Assembly: GCA_028753945.1 (NCBI GenBank)
Contig: JAPNXP010000002.1
Location: 3,534,001-3,598,000 of the forward strand
Direction: 5' to 3'
DNA length: 64,000 bases
Origin: Hexactinellida sp. DTS-2022
Lineage: Eukaryota; Porifera; Hexactinellida
This document shows, in pieces, positions 37,821-48,506 of this stretch. A program made the translations under genes and the position numbers. The notes beneath the pieces were generated by a model. That model saw only the letters and a list, made by a program, of their open reading frames with translations. It was not told the origin of the DNA and searched no databases. Every line of letters begins with the position of its first letter. Position 1 is the stretch's first letter.

Positions 37821-37950
37821 ACCCTCACTAATCCGAACTTCTTTTCGTTCCGATTTCATTATGAAATTATTCTATCCCTACTAGTATTTATTCTACCTTT
37901 TTGTTACCCCATTTTGCTACAACATACATAGCGCTCGAATTAGTGAGGGT
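37821..37950. mobile_element. 130-bp MITE-like repeat
   Basis: Ends ACCCTCACTAATCCGAAC and inverse ACCCTCACTAATTCGAGC, resembling pogo-type MITE ends. No clear TA duplication. Confidence 0.45.
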
Positions 37951-38130
37951 TTCTCATCCGAAGGTGTTGTTAATGCCATTGGCTAACAATTTAGTTAATT
38001 CACTAGGTGCACTTTAATCCATATTTACACTTGGATATCCCAATTTCCAATCAATTTTTCTTGTGTGCTTGTTTTTATTATCTTAAACTTATTTCCCTCT
38101 TTCCGTGGTATCATTAGAGCGCTAAATCGT

Positions 38131-38157
38131 GTGTGTGTGTGTGTGTTTGTGTGTGTA
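38131..38157. repeat. (GT)n microsatellite upstream of the zinc-finger ORF
   Basis: GT tract interrupted once by TTT, about 70 bp before the ATG at 38229. Confidence 0.85.
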
Positions 38158-38228
38158 TAGGTTTTTGTGTGAGAGTTTTTTTTACTTCTCCATTCTCCTA
38201 ATTTACCAAAGTTTTCTCACACGTCTAT

Positions 38229-38969
38229 TTGGATAATATGGCGGAGGTTTCTTATCCAAATGTGTCTTCAGATGTTAATAGAAAGCCAGTCTCTATCCTC
38301 TGCAAAATATGTGACCGGCCTCGATGTTTCTCTAAATATAAACGTCACCTATTGACGCATGTGAAGAATGGAGAGATAAATCTGAAAGAGGTTCACCAGA
38401 TACTCTTTAATGTTCGAATCACTCGATTTGACAAGCGGAAGCAGGAATCTCTTCCATTGGGACACGTATGCCATTACCGTAATAATTTGGGTGAGGAGTG
38501 TCGGCACGTGGTACTCAATCTTGGACGCCATCTAGTTTCAGTACACAAGTTGGATAGGTGCTGTTCGAAATTTGAAGATCTGATCGTAGAAGCTCAAAAT
38601 GAAAAACCTTTAAAACGACCTCGTCGTGTGAAATCCAGAGAGGACACTAGCGCACATTCGAGTGATGATTTAGACAAACTCAATGAAAATCTTTCTGGGC
38701 AGCAATTGCCAGATAAGTTGACCTCGACAAGTTGTATAGATACAAGTTTGGTGAATGCCAGTTTATGTACTAGCGACGCCTACAACTTCGCGAATGACAC
38801 TAGTTCAGATTGTTCCACAGACGAAGAAGAAGTTGTAATGAGTGAACCGACTCCTCCCAATTCTAATTTTGTCAGCACTTACCAGCCGCCATACGTACGC
38901 TGTAACAGTTTAAGCTCTATTCAATTCATTGATCCTGAAAAGATTTTGGATGAATTCCACGCATTTTAA
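38229..38969 (+). CDS. C2H2 zinc-finger ORF preceding the recombinase
   Basis: 246 residues. A first finger at C25-x2-C28-x11-H40-x3-H44 (CKICDRPRCFSKYKRHLLTH) and a second, unusual one at C81, C91, H101, H106. The rest is Ser/Asp-rich. The frame stops at 38967-38969, while the -1 frame opens after a TGA just upstream (about 38951) and runs without a stop into the recombinase, so the two may form one protein by frameshift, or a single base may have been lost. It probably provides DNA binding for the recombinase (inference). Confidence 0.7.
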   Translation: MDNMAEVSYPNVSSDVNRKPVSILCKICDRPRCFSKYKRHLLTHVKNGEINLKEVHQILFNVRITRFDKRKQESLPLGHVCHYRNNLGEECRHVVLNLGRHLVSVHKLDRCCSKFEDLIVEAQNEKPLKRPRRVKSREDTSAHSSDDLDKLNENLSGQQLPDKLTSTSCIDTSLVNASLCTSDAYNFANDTSSDCSTDEEEVVMSEPTPPNSNFVSTYQPPYVRCNSLSSIQFIDPEKILDEFHAF

Positions 38970-39034
38970 AAACAAAAGGAGGAGGTGGTAGAAGAAATAC
39001 ACCCACTAAAGGTGATATAAGTTCGTTTCGTTGT

Positions 39035-40543
39035 ATGGTTAAGGAGATAGGTTGGGAAAATTTATGGGATCCCAATTTGTTAAATAAGTATGTCAGTTCA
39101 GCTAAATGTACACCATCAACAACATATTGTAGACTACGTGCCTACGAGCGATTTGTTAACTTCCTACGCATGCAATTACCCAGCTTTCTACCATCATCAG
39201 AACGTTTAAAGATGATGGAATCAATGTTGTCAAATTTGAAGGAAGCACTAGGGAAAGATCGTCATTTGAGAAGCAAAGATACGATGACAGCTAGCCGGAA
39301 ACGTATGCCCTACTCATTTAATGTGTCACGGGAGTGGCGTTCTAGGCGGGAAAGTTTCGAATTGAAGAGGTATTTTGTGTCGTTTGCTGATCAGACGGAA
39401 CATTTAAGTAAGTCGTTGTATCTACAGCTCCTAAATTATCTGATAGTGGAAATTCTTTTGGCTAATGCTCAGCGTTCAGGAATCATTGAAGGTATGCTTA
39501 TTATGGAGGTATTACAGGCTAAAGGGAATCCCAATAGTGAAAATCTTCATTATATCTATGTTGCGAATCATAAAACTGGTTATCTTCAGCCTGCAATACT
39601 TTACCTTGACGCAGAAATCTACGATTACCTTTTAACTTTCGTTTCGAGAGTTCTTCCTTTGCTACCTCCTACTCAGCACCTGCGTAGTGGGAATGATTGT
39701 CATATATTTCAGACTTGGCACTCTATTAAACTACCAGCTAGCTCTGTAAGTTATTGTTTACGAGCTGGTCTGAGACTTTTTGGCATTGACGATCCAGAAG
39801 GCTGCCCGACGCACTACCGGAAAGCTGCATCAACATTGATAAGTATGCATAATCCTTCAATGCAGGAATCGTTAAGTCAATTTATGTGTCATGCACGTTC
39901 AACAACTGAACGACATTATCGGCATAACATGTCCCATAGAACCTTATATCCCGTGTTCAATGAGCTGGCCAGATGTCAAGTAATTCTTCCTGAGGATGCA
40001 ATCACTACTACTGATTCACTTGAAGTTGATGCGTCATCTCTCAATGAGAATGTTCCTTTATGTAGTAACTCTCTCAAAGTAGTTTCTATCTCTCATGGTA
40101 GTCCCTGCAAGAATTTGTATTCACAACCTGAAGAAATAGGTCTCGATAGTGAAGTGGAGAATACTCTTGCCAATAATTTCGAGGACTCATTAAATGTTAC
40201 TGTGAGTGACTTAGAAGGAGCTGATTGTGATTGTAATTCCACCAATTCAATGCACACAATTGTAAATGGGCCCTGTTCTCACCTACCTCATGTTGACAAT
40301 CCTATTGGCGCTTCAGAAAATCAATCAACAGTACAAGAGACCCTTCTGACTATCAAACCGTCCAGGTTTGCCTGCAAAAGAAATGGCAAGAGTATTTTTG
40401 GAGGTCAACTACAAGAGGATATATTCTTCTCCACCTTCGAGAGTTTGCTTGCAAACGCGTTAGATGATAAACCCGTTAGTACTCTTGAAGTTCTCCAGTT
40501 GTCTCGGAAATCTGAACATTTTTTCCATTATGGGAGGATTTGA
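39035..40543 (+). CDS. Tyrosine recombinase (Crypton-like/YR family)
   Basis: 502 residues. The catalytic set can be placed by eye: Arg147 in NAQRSGIIEGM, Lys180 in VANHKTGYL, the HxxR-box equivalent T-H-Y-R at 259-262, His286 in FMCHARSTTE and Tyr295 in ERHYRHN. An N-terminal SAM-like helical part and a 190-residue acidic tail flank the core. YR enzymes cut and rejoin DNA through a phosphotyrosine link and move Cryptons and related elements. The 3' end is repeated at 33262, and its unit is flanked by gene 2 on both sides. The frame is open upstream of the first ATG back to about 38954. No intact second copy is in the window. Confidence 0.8.
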   Translation: MVKEIGWENLWDPNLLNKYVSSAKCTPSTTYCRLRAYERFVNFLRMQLPSFLPSSERLKMMESMLSNLKEALGKDRHLRSKDTMTASRKRMPYSFNVSREWRSRRESFELKRYFVSFADQTEHLSKSLYLQLLNYLIVEILLANAQRSGIIEGMLIMEVLQAKGNPNSENLHYIYVANHKTGYLQPAILYLDAEIYDYLLTFVSRVLPLLPPTQHLRSGNDCHIFQTWHSIKLPASSVSYCLRAGLRLFGIDDPEGCPTHYRKAASTLISMHNPSMQESLSQFMCHARSTTERHYRHNMSHRTLYPVFNELARCQVILPEDAITTTDSLEVDASSLNENVPLCSNSLKVVSISHGSPCKNLYSQPEEIGLDSEVENTLANNFEDSLNVTVSDLEGADCDCNSTNSMHTIVNGPCSHLPHVDNPIGASENQSTVQETLLTIKPSRFACKRNGKSIFGGQLQEDIFFSTFESLLANALDDKPVSTLEVLQLSRKSEHFFHYGRI

Positions 40544-40641
40544 TTTCTCAATTTGGTGAGAGTTTAGCCCTCAAGAAGGTCACTGATAAGGTTCGTACAT
40601 TTGCTCGCAATAACCGTGGCAAATTCTCTTTCCTCGTTTAA

Positions 40642-41323
40642 CCGTAGACTGCCAAATCGGCACACAGTGTGGCAGTGCCAAAAAACGTAGTAAATAAACT
40701 CCAAATTTCAAAAGATTTCCGATTTAAACATGTTTTTATATGCTCTATCGATTTCGATCATAAAAAAGTTTTTTTGAAATTTCAAGATGATGACATAGCA
40801 TTAAAGTGTAATCTGCCACTTGAATGCCACCTCAATTAGAATTAATAAAATGTAAACTTTGGCTGTGCAAAACATGTTAGTTTTGGAATTCAATGTATAG
40901 ACACTTTTTTGAATGTTTTACTCGTATATTTATAGAGTTGTGGACATAATGGAATTTTCTAACATTTTTTCGTCATCCATGGTTCAAAAAAACAAACTTA
41001 GTGGTTTTAATATATTGATGTAGATTTAGTAGAATGTGTCCGAATCGTTTGAAATATGTTATTCAAAATGGAATATTATGGCTCCACATGATGTAGTTTT
41101 CAAAGTAAGACTAACTTCCTTTATTCTCAGGATATTTCGTTTTAAAGAAAAATTGTTTGTCACCATTTTTGGGACAAAATATTGAACAGAATTTTGCAAA
41201 AAATTTCAGATGTCGGCAAAATATGAATGTCTTGATGAATTTTGAATATAAAAGTTCATTCTTTTGATTCAAAAGAATTGTAGTAAATTAGAAATTCATG
41301 AAAAAGCTTTCGGCAGTATTCAG
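40642..41323. mobile_element. TTAA MITE, family F, copy 2 (682 bp)
   Basis: TTAA at 40638-40641 and 41324-41327; ends CCGTAGACTGCC and inverse CTGAATACTGCC. It separates the recombinase from gene 2. Empty of MULE, in contrast to copy 1. Confidence 0.75.
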
Positions 41324-41397
41324 TTAATCTTGAGATTCCCTCAACTTTTTCCGCCTCAGCCCTTTTTGTGTTTCTTGGTTTGTAACTTATAGGAATA

Positions 41398-41412
41398 ACT
41401 CTTCGAAAGAGT
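41398..41412. promoter_or_regulatory. Palindrome at the recombinase/gene 2 junction, candidate recombination site
   Basis: ACTCTTCGAAAGAGT here; ACTCTTTCGAAAGAGT, a perfect palindrome, at 33346-33361; at 50725-50746 (inverted copy) a different 22-bp sequence with 9-bp inverted arms around a 4-bp centre. All three run into the same GAGTACGGAAG(A/G)ATCTGA. Function inferred only from position and symmetry. Confidence 0.35.
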
Positions 41413-44400
41413 ACGGAAGAATCTGATGCAGTATATATCGTTTGTCTATAACTATTTCTGTATGTATGCATCTATTTTGGGATTTAGCTTCAGGGGTTAG
41501 GGATCGACAAGGATCCCGCCCTAGCGGCGAAAATTAAGGTTCGCCGCGTTGTCCAAAATTCTCAAATGTTTTGTTTGTTTATATTTATTTTTATTTTGTA
41601 CAATACTTCACTATATTGGAAGTTCTTTATTGGCTTCTATAGCGGTCTATTTTTTCTCTTTTGGACAATTCTACACTTGAAAACCTTCTCTCTTCACTCT
41701 TCTTTCATTCCCACCTCGACCTATTTCATTTTTCTTCAAAAGCATGTGAGTATACTTGTAATTCTTTGTTTGATCGACTCGAATATTTTTTTATGCATTG
41801 TTTTACTTACTTTCTAGGAGCGAATCATTCCATATGTCCCAGCTGCTTTTCAATTATATTGAAAAAAAATTCCTTAGTGAATTGAATACTTTTCGTTGCG
41901 AGATGGACGATATTTCTACCTCCCTGGCCAATTCAAATTGAAGCTCGTGATTGACCACGAACGGTTTATTCGTCAATTTGAATCAACCGTCATTTCACAG
42001 GTTAATTAATTGTATGCATTTCTTTTCTAAATTTTACTTTTCTTTTAACTTATTGCACCGTATATTATCTAAAAATTGAAATACCGGTGTACTGTTCAAA
42101 GCAGCTATGATTGGGCGATGAGATTCCCCTCCACTTTTTTTATCTGTCCGATTTTTTCATGGTGATATAGACCTGGATCTAATAATCATAACACTCGATA
42201 TGAACTATCTATGAAATTAATATTAATAAGCATTTTGATTTGTAACAATTGTACTTGTCTTTGATATGTAAGATCTCTGTTTTATTCCGGAAAAATGGCA
42301 TCCTTTTATCAAGCCAGCCTGGCCAGCCTGGCCGCGCCTGATTGCGTTTGATTGGAAATTTTGTCAACTGCGACTCCTTCTTCGTCCACCAATTTACAGA
42401 GTTGTCCTATAAGCATGTTAAACTACTCAACTTATTTGTGTGTACTTATGTTTATAGGTGTCAGAGCAAATACTCGAGCTATCACCTTCAGACTATGCCC
42501 TTCTGACTTCTGATTTTGGCCAAATTTTGGCTATTTGTAACCCATTCACTTCTGATGACCAGATTTTTGTCGAACTTGATGATGAGACTCGTTCTCTGCT
42601 CATCGTTGGTATGGTAGATGTAGTGAATTCTGTGATGAATAGCGTAATTCAGTCCTTCTATTATCGTTATCCTATTAAGGATTGACCCACACCTTCACTA
42701 ATTTAGTCCCAATCAAATCCCAACTTATATCGGTTTTCGCCTTATCTATACTGATAACAAATCCGCAATCAAATTGAATTCGAATAATATTCGCTCGAGT
42801 GATTGTGTATAGTTCCATATTACGTATTATTAAATTCCTATACCAGATGATTTTATGTGCGCCCAAATTGAAAAAAATATATTGATGATTAAGAGTTGTT
42901 TAGCCTTTGGTTATTATCTAAGTATATAAACAAAGACATGTAGGCTATTTTGATGTGAATTTATATTGACAATATTGTTCAGTAACGCTTCAAAGTGAAA
43001 CTATTCAAATTTCTATGATTATCTTGCATTTTTCTGATTCAAACACTTACAACAATTATTTTCATTTATTGTGAGTATCGTAACTGGCCACAGAGCTTGA
43101 TCTATATATAATCTATATGCCTGAAGTCTAAAATTAATAAACTCATTTAAGAATTTTTCTCAAAATGGGTGCATGTATGTATAGGTTTTGACTTTGGAGA
43201 AAAATATCTGTTTATTTATATCATAATACTGTTTATCTATATATATACACTCCATTCAGCAGGAATCTTAAATAGTGGTTATATAACAATGTTAAGTAAG
43301 TATTATGCAATGGTTTAATCTTAAGTTGTTAGGTATTAAGCATTACAAATTAGATAATTTCGCTATAAATAGTGACGAAATCCCCACCAAATTTTGTATT
43401 ACTTCAGTGGCGCTAAGTGGCGCAAAGTGGTATATTTCCTAAAGTATTAGGTATTTTGGGATGAAAATTTCTGTGAATAAACCCCATCTATAGAGCATGC
43501 GGAATATGCAATAATATAACTTTAATCAATTTTCTGGGCCTCCGCCCTGAAGGTGTGGGTCGAGCCTTAACAGGTAATTAAAATTTTATTTATTTTGCCA
43601 CTTAGATTCAGTTTAGTTTATTTATTTCATTCAGTATCGAAAACAAATTAGGTATGCCCATTTGAAGCTATCCTCTAGGTTCAATATGTATTTCTATTGA
43701 TTGTTTGCAACCTAATATACTGATATATAATCGTTTGTATTCTGCATGCATACTTGATTGGTTATTATTGATCATAAAATCCAATCTTGGATTCATGATA
43801 CTGCTTATCATGTTTTGTTAAACAATTGCGCAACACTCCGCGGAACGGCCGACTAAGCGAAGCGATCTATCTGTTGGTATCCATCATCTGCGGTAAAAAT
43901 AGGAAACGTTTGCTTCTGATGATTATTATGTTTAATTTTTTTCTTTAGGTCAATTTCGCTATATTTTACAATTTTCCCCTCGATTCTCATGGAGTATCTA
44001 CCTCAGGAGGTTATTGTTATGGTGATCAATTATCTGATCATTAATCCTTTGTTAAGCCTGCATGACTGTCGTGAACTGAGAGAGGCTATTAAAACTATAG
44101 TTGAAAGTTATGTTTCTATTCCATTTCCATGTTTTGAGCGCGATCTCTTACCCTCTTATTTTGCATCCCTACAAGAACGTAGGATAGCAGCTGCCATCTA
44201 CTATGAGGATGATGCAGGAAAGATTTCAAAATTATTTAGAGCCAACTCGACACCAATGCTATGCCTCAAGTCGACTCATGCTGATGAAGTTTCGCACGTA
44301 TTTTTTCAGCCCTCTGAATCTCGCTTGAAATGCACTCGGGCAGGGTTTACCCAATTGGTGGATCACTCTAAAGATGGATTTATTTCTTCACTTGTTGCTT

Positions 44401-44543
44401 CGCACCACGTTCTGGTACAAGTATTCCCTGATTGTGTGAATATCCGAGGATTACTGCTCGATGATGTTGAGTCAGTCGAGAGAAAATTGTTAGTACACTT
44501 GCAGAAGCATGTTCTCTCTTGTGAACACATCAGCCAATCAAAG
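41413..44543 (+). pseudogene. 'Gene 2', left copy, exon B disrupted by a TTAA element
   Basis: Exon 1 ends at 41745 (GCAT before GTGAGTATAC), exon A is 41818-42000, exon B 42458-42678 plus 43571-43573, exon C 43949-44543. Splicing exon 1 to exon A creates ATG across the junction. Exon A carries a 42-codon frame from that ATG and, in the -1 frame, YLPGQFKLKLVIDHERF, which joins exons B and C in phase. Exon C begins MEYLPQEVIVMVINYL, faintly F-box-like, followed by about 180 residues I do not recognise. The 888-bp TTAA element splits exon B three bases before its end. Inverted copy at 48507. Confidence 0.65.
42679..43566. mobile_element. TTAA element, family C (888 bp)
   Basis: Inverted ends GGATTGACCCACACCTTCA / GGCTCGACCCACACCTTCA, TTAA duplicated at 42675-42678 and 43567-43570. 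The inverted gene copy has the uninterrupted site CCTATTAACAG (about 49462), proving insertion and TTAA duplication. Confidence 0.92.
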
Positions 44544-44567
44544 GTTAGTCGTCTTTTGTACATAGTA

Positions 44568-45131
44568 CACTGACCAGCCAAAAGTATTTGAACAATAGGG
44601 ATTTTTATGCTCACACAATAGTATTCCGGTAACTTATTAACGGCTATCTAAACTACTCTGAAATGACTATAAATAACTTATTATAGATATACATATGAAA
44701 ATATTGTGATTTCAATTAAATTTAGAAAATATTCACCAAGTGGCATAAGTGTTTCTGCCACGTGCCACTTGTGGCATAAGTGGCACAAATTGAAATGTGG
44801 CTGTATCTTAGTAGAAAATATTTGGATTGATTTGAAATTATGCACTTAGAGTAATTTAACTATGTGGAATTCAAATCTGCTTTCGGAATTTATATATTAA
44901 CATTGCATCTTAATTATCACAAATTAATTATTTAATGAGCTAATTATATATTTAATGAGTTTAAAGCCTCCATAAAAATTTGAATTCGAAAATTTTGATG
45001 TTTTAATATACTTTACATATCGTTTCATGTAAATAGCCATTTTGTAGAATCTACTATTGTTATAATGCTGGTGTAAACTCAAATGTCTGAATACAAAATA
45101 TTGCTGTTCAAATACTTTTGGCCGGTTAGTG
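44568..45131. mobile_element. Tc1/mariner-type MITE, family T, copy 3 (564 bp)
   Basis: Ends CACTGACCAGCCAAAAGTAT and inverse, TA on both sides (44566-44567, 45132-45133). Lies just past the end of gene 2 exon C. Confidence 0.88.
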
Positions 45132-45156
45132 TATATATATATAATAGGAGAATGTT

Positions 45157-45316
45157 TATATAGAGCTGAGCTCTAGTAGAGTTCAGATTTTCCCATACTA
45201 AAACCCCAGGCTTACTTTCTAAAGGTCAATTTCAAACCCTGGGAAAAACTGACCGTTCTCAGTGCCTGAATACACCTACTGAAATACTGAACTCTACTAG
45301 ATCTGTGCTCTATATA
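45157..45316. mobile_element. 160-bp MITE
   Basis: About 30-bp inverted ends (TATATAGAGC...CTCTAGTAGAGTTCAG) with few mismatches, in TA-rich flanks. No ORF. Confidence 0.65.
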
Positions 45317-45331
45317 AGTTATTTGTATATA

Positions 45332-45525
45332 CAGTCAGGTTCTTTTATCATGAACATTCAAGGGACCAAAAATTGTGTTCATAATAGAGAGACTTCATAA
45401 TAAGCGAACTCAACTTAATACAAACCCTATGTAAATTGTTAAATTGGGACCGTAGGGTTTGTTCATAATAAAAAATCTTCATATTAAGCAGACGAAATCT
45501 TGTTCATAATAAGCAGACCTGACTG
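45332..45525. mobile_element. 194-bp pogo-like MITE
   Basis: Ends CAGTCAGGTTCTTTTATCAT and inverse CAGTCAGGTCTGCTTATTAT, TA on both sides. Internal repeats of TTCATAATAAGC. Confidence 0.8.
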
Positions 45526-45530
45526 TATAG

Positions 45531-45553
45531 CTATCTATCTATCTATCTATCTA
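45531..45553. repeat. (CTAT)n microsatellite
   Basis: About six units directly after the MITE. Confidence 0.85.
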
Positions 45554-46402
45554 CCACTATCTCTATCTCTTGTGGGTTTCCCGTTTACTTTTGGGTTCTA
45601 TTTCAGTGGACTTCACTGACATGCATGACTTTTTTGTCATTTGAATTTTATCTGTTGAGCTGACTTAGTGATTTATATATTTACAAGCTGCTCGTCCGCG
45701 CTACGCGCGTTCTTACAACTTGCACTAGGGCCTGTGGCCCTCGCTTGTATTAATGGCAAATACCTTTTCAAATGTATGCCAGTTGTATTTAAATACTGTG
45801 GAGTGTAACGGAAATTTAACGAAAATTATACATCCCTTTCCTTACTTCAAGTTTTTTGCCATTTTGGAATAAAAAGTACGATCTGTGACATTCATAATCC
45901 TTCTCCCCCTCGAAAGCGTTACGTAACGTTCGAAAGCCTCATACGCAGGTTAATTATATTACGGGAAATCTTTTAGGAATTATAATAGCTGGCCGCTAGC
46001 CTATGTACAAATGACCGTGTATAGAGTAACCTTTAGCAGATTCTACTATACAGTATGTAGGTATCAGATCCCTACCTTATTGAGCTGTTCCCCCTAAGCA
46101 GTATATTTAAGCTGATCGACCTCGCTACGCGCGTTCTCACAACTTATTCTCGAGCCTTCGGCCCTCGCGTGAATGTACAACAATTTTGATTCCTTAATTA
46201 GATTCGACAAATTTGTTACTTCAGGAAGAAAGTAAATAGCTCAAACTTTTAGACTAAATCATAATAATATATGCTCATGAGCCTCGGTAAATTAATACGT
46301 TAATTCTTGCTAAAAAACTCATTGATACGAAAATTATTCTTAACTGACAAATACATATTTTTTCGGGTTTATGAGTAGCAAATCTGAAATCAAATTGATT
46401 AA
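45554..46402. other. No gene; a duplicated GC-rich motif
   Basis: CGCTACGCGCGTTCT followed by ACAACTT and a GCCCTCGC block occurs at about 45697-45748 and again at 46126-46172; a weaker version is near 58955. Probably part of a dispersed repeat. Confidence 0.45.
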
Positions 46403-47086
46403 CCGTACACTGCCCAGATTCTCAAAACGTGACATTTCGAAAAATGGTCGATAAAATCAATCAAATTTCGTGTAAATACGGATTTAGGGATGATTTTGTA
46501 TACTCTATCGATTTCAAACAAAAAAACAAATTTTCCAAATTTGTGATGATGACTTAGTTGAAAAGTGAAATGCTCCACTTGCCTGCCACTAGCTTTTTGT
46601 ATATAGGATTATTTAAAATTTCACCGTGGAAACAGCCATAAGAAGATATTATACAAAATAATATCTTTTTAGGATAATTGGTAGGCTATTATAGAGTTGT
46701 AATAGATATAACTCAAATAAATTCTATTTCTGGTTATCCATGGTTCATCTCAAACAGATATGTCGATTTTTGAATATCAACGTAACTCTTTTACCCTGAG
46801 GCAGAATTGTTCAAACTTTGAAGATCTGATAAGTAACCCTATAGTCGTATGTGTTCATGTTGAGAAAAAAAGTTTTATTCATATGGTAGGTCTGTTATAT
46901 TGATTTTAAGAAAAGGTATGTGTCCTCACTTTTTGTCAAATCCATGATGAATTTTTTTCCAAAAATTGTAGCATGTTTAGATATTATTGTGCTCTTTTTG
47001 TATCTCGAATCACCATTAACTAAATATTAAATACACTGAACTACAGTATATCCCATTTTGCAGAAAAAGCTTTGGGCAGTCTTCAG
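46403..47086. mobile_element. TTAA MITE, family F, copy 3 (684 bp)
   Basis: TTAA at 46399-46402 and 47087-47090; ends CCGTACACTGCCC and inverse CTGAAGACTGCCC. Gives the unoccupied version of the MULE insertion site (ACTCAAAT near 46713). Confidence 0.78.
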
Positions 47087-47239
47087 TTAATTAATCAAAA
47101 GTTTGGAAATTAAGATTTTATAAGGTGGAATGAAAGGTTTTAGTTTAACTTTTACTAAATAGACTATTTATGCGATTAATGGGACTATTAAAGTATACTA
47201 ACTTACAGGGCAAAATTTATTGGTCAAATGTATTGACCC

Positions 47240-47480
47240 AGAATTATTTGTATATATTTTTTCAGCCAATTAAATTGCAGTCTCAGTTAGGCTCTCTATA
47301 ATGCATTCTTAACAGCTGATAGTTTTGTCACCTTTTGAGAGGGAAGATATGAATATTTTTCTTAGATATTAGAACTTGATCCTAGATCCACTATTTCCCA
47401 ACTCCCTGCCAAATTTCAAGCCTGTAGCTCTTACCAGTTCCTCAATCAATTCTGAACAAACAAAAATCAAAAAAATCATC
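47240..47480. repeat. Dispersed repeat, related to 53700-53990 and 59510-59790
   Basis: Shared landmarks are GTCTCAGTTAGGC / GTCTCAGATAGGC, CTATAATGCA and TGCCAAATTTCAAG, in the same order and spacing. No coding sign. Confidence 0.6.
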
Positions 47481-47684
47481 GTGATTTAATATATAAGATA
47501 TACTATATATACAGTATAATCTATTATGAACTAATTAATAACTTGTATAATTATTTTTACATTCATTGTACAATGCTATATAATTTACGGTTTATCATCA
47601 TTTGACATCAGCTCTTAGTAGCTACCTGCCTTTCGGTCTCGGTCGCTTTACGACGGTTCATTCAACAGCTTTGGTTTCGCTTAA

Positions 47685-48382
47685 GGTTCAGGTATACTCT
47701 ACAAATTTCGTATATTTTGATCAAATCCAAATCATTGTCTATTTCTCTTTTATTGCATTTTGGGATTGTATTGATACCAATGAGTACTCTCAAGAGATTT
47801 CTAAGAAAAATTCCTATTATTTTTCCAGTTTGACACACTTTGGTCACCTCAATTTATGAATAATTGCTGTAAATTATTTTTTCAAAAGCCGCTATCTCAA
47901 AACTAACATTTTCAGAATTGCGGAAGCAGTCATTTTGTCAATTTTGGTAGTAGAATCAAAAACTCAACGGTTTCGGAGAGATCTCGTAGAGATAAAACTT
48001 TTCAGTGCTGCGATTTACCCTAATATGAATAGTTCATCTGTTTTTTGTATTTTGGATAAGGAAAATCTTCATTTGAAAATCGACATCACATAAAAGTATT
48101 TGAAATCCAGAAAAATGTAGATATTCACAATTCCTGTACTCAAAAGTTATTTTACATCCAGCTAAACACATTTTATCAATAATATTCTTGGTATTGTTAA
48201 TCTTTTCTGATTGATTAATTCCGCAAAAATGGTAAAATTAAAAAAAAGCTTTTTCCTCTATTAGTTTATTTGCCAATATTATTGTATTTTTGGCATCCTG
48301 AGGATCAAGTAAATACGCTGTAAAAAAATTAATTCATTCGGGTAATACTTATGGTAGAAGTACTCTAGAGTTTACCTGAACC
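47685..48382. mobile_element. TTAA MITE, family A, copy 3 (698 bp)
   Basis: Ends GGTTCAGGTATACTCTA and inverse, TTAA at 47681-47684 and 48383-48386. Opposite orientation to copy 2 at 26993. Confidence 0.88.
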
Positions 48383-48506
48383 TTAAAGCCAAGAGTCATC
48401 ATAAGTTATTATATAATAATGAAATATACACTGCAAATATAAAAAGAACAAAGTTGAATGGATAGGAATATTATTGTTCGTTGGGTAAATCTACACTGAA
48501 TACTGA

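Larger units (their letters stand above)
35545..44535. repeat. Left arm of a large interrupted inverted duplication
   Basis: 35545-36943 and 41404-44535 are repeated in inverse at 50755-52147 and 48507-50730. The 4.4 kb between (36944-41400), with the zinc-finger and recombinase ORFs, has no counterpart in the right arm; the family C element at 42679 is also unique to this arm. Confidence 0.85.

Noticed and set aside
43989..44100. F-box domain at the start of gene 2 exon C
   Set aside because: LPQEVIVMVINYL fits only loosely and no downstream LRR or WD repeats are seen; mentioned as a resemblance only.
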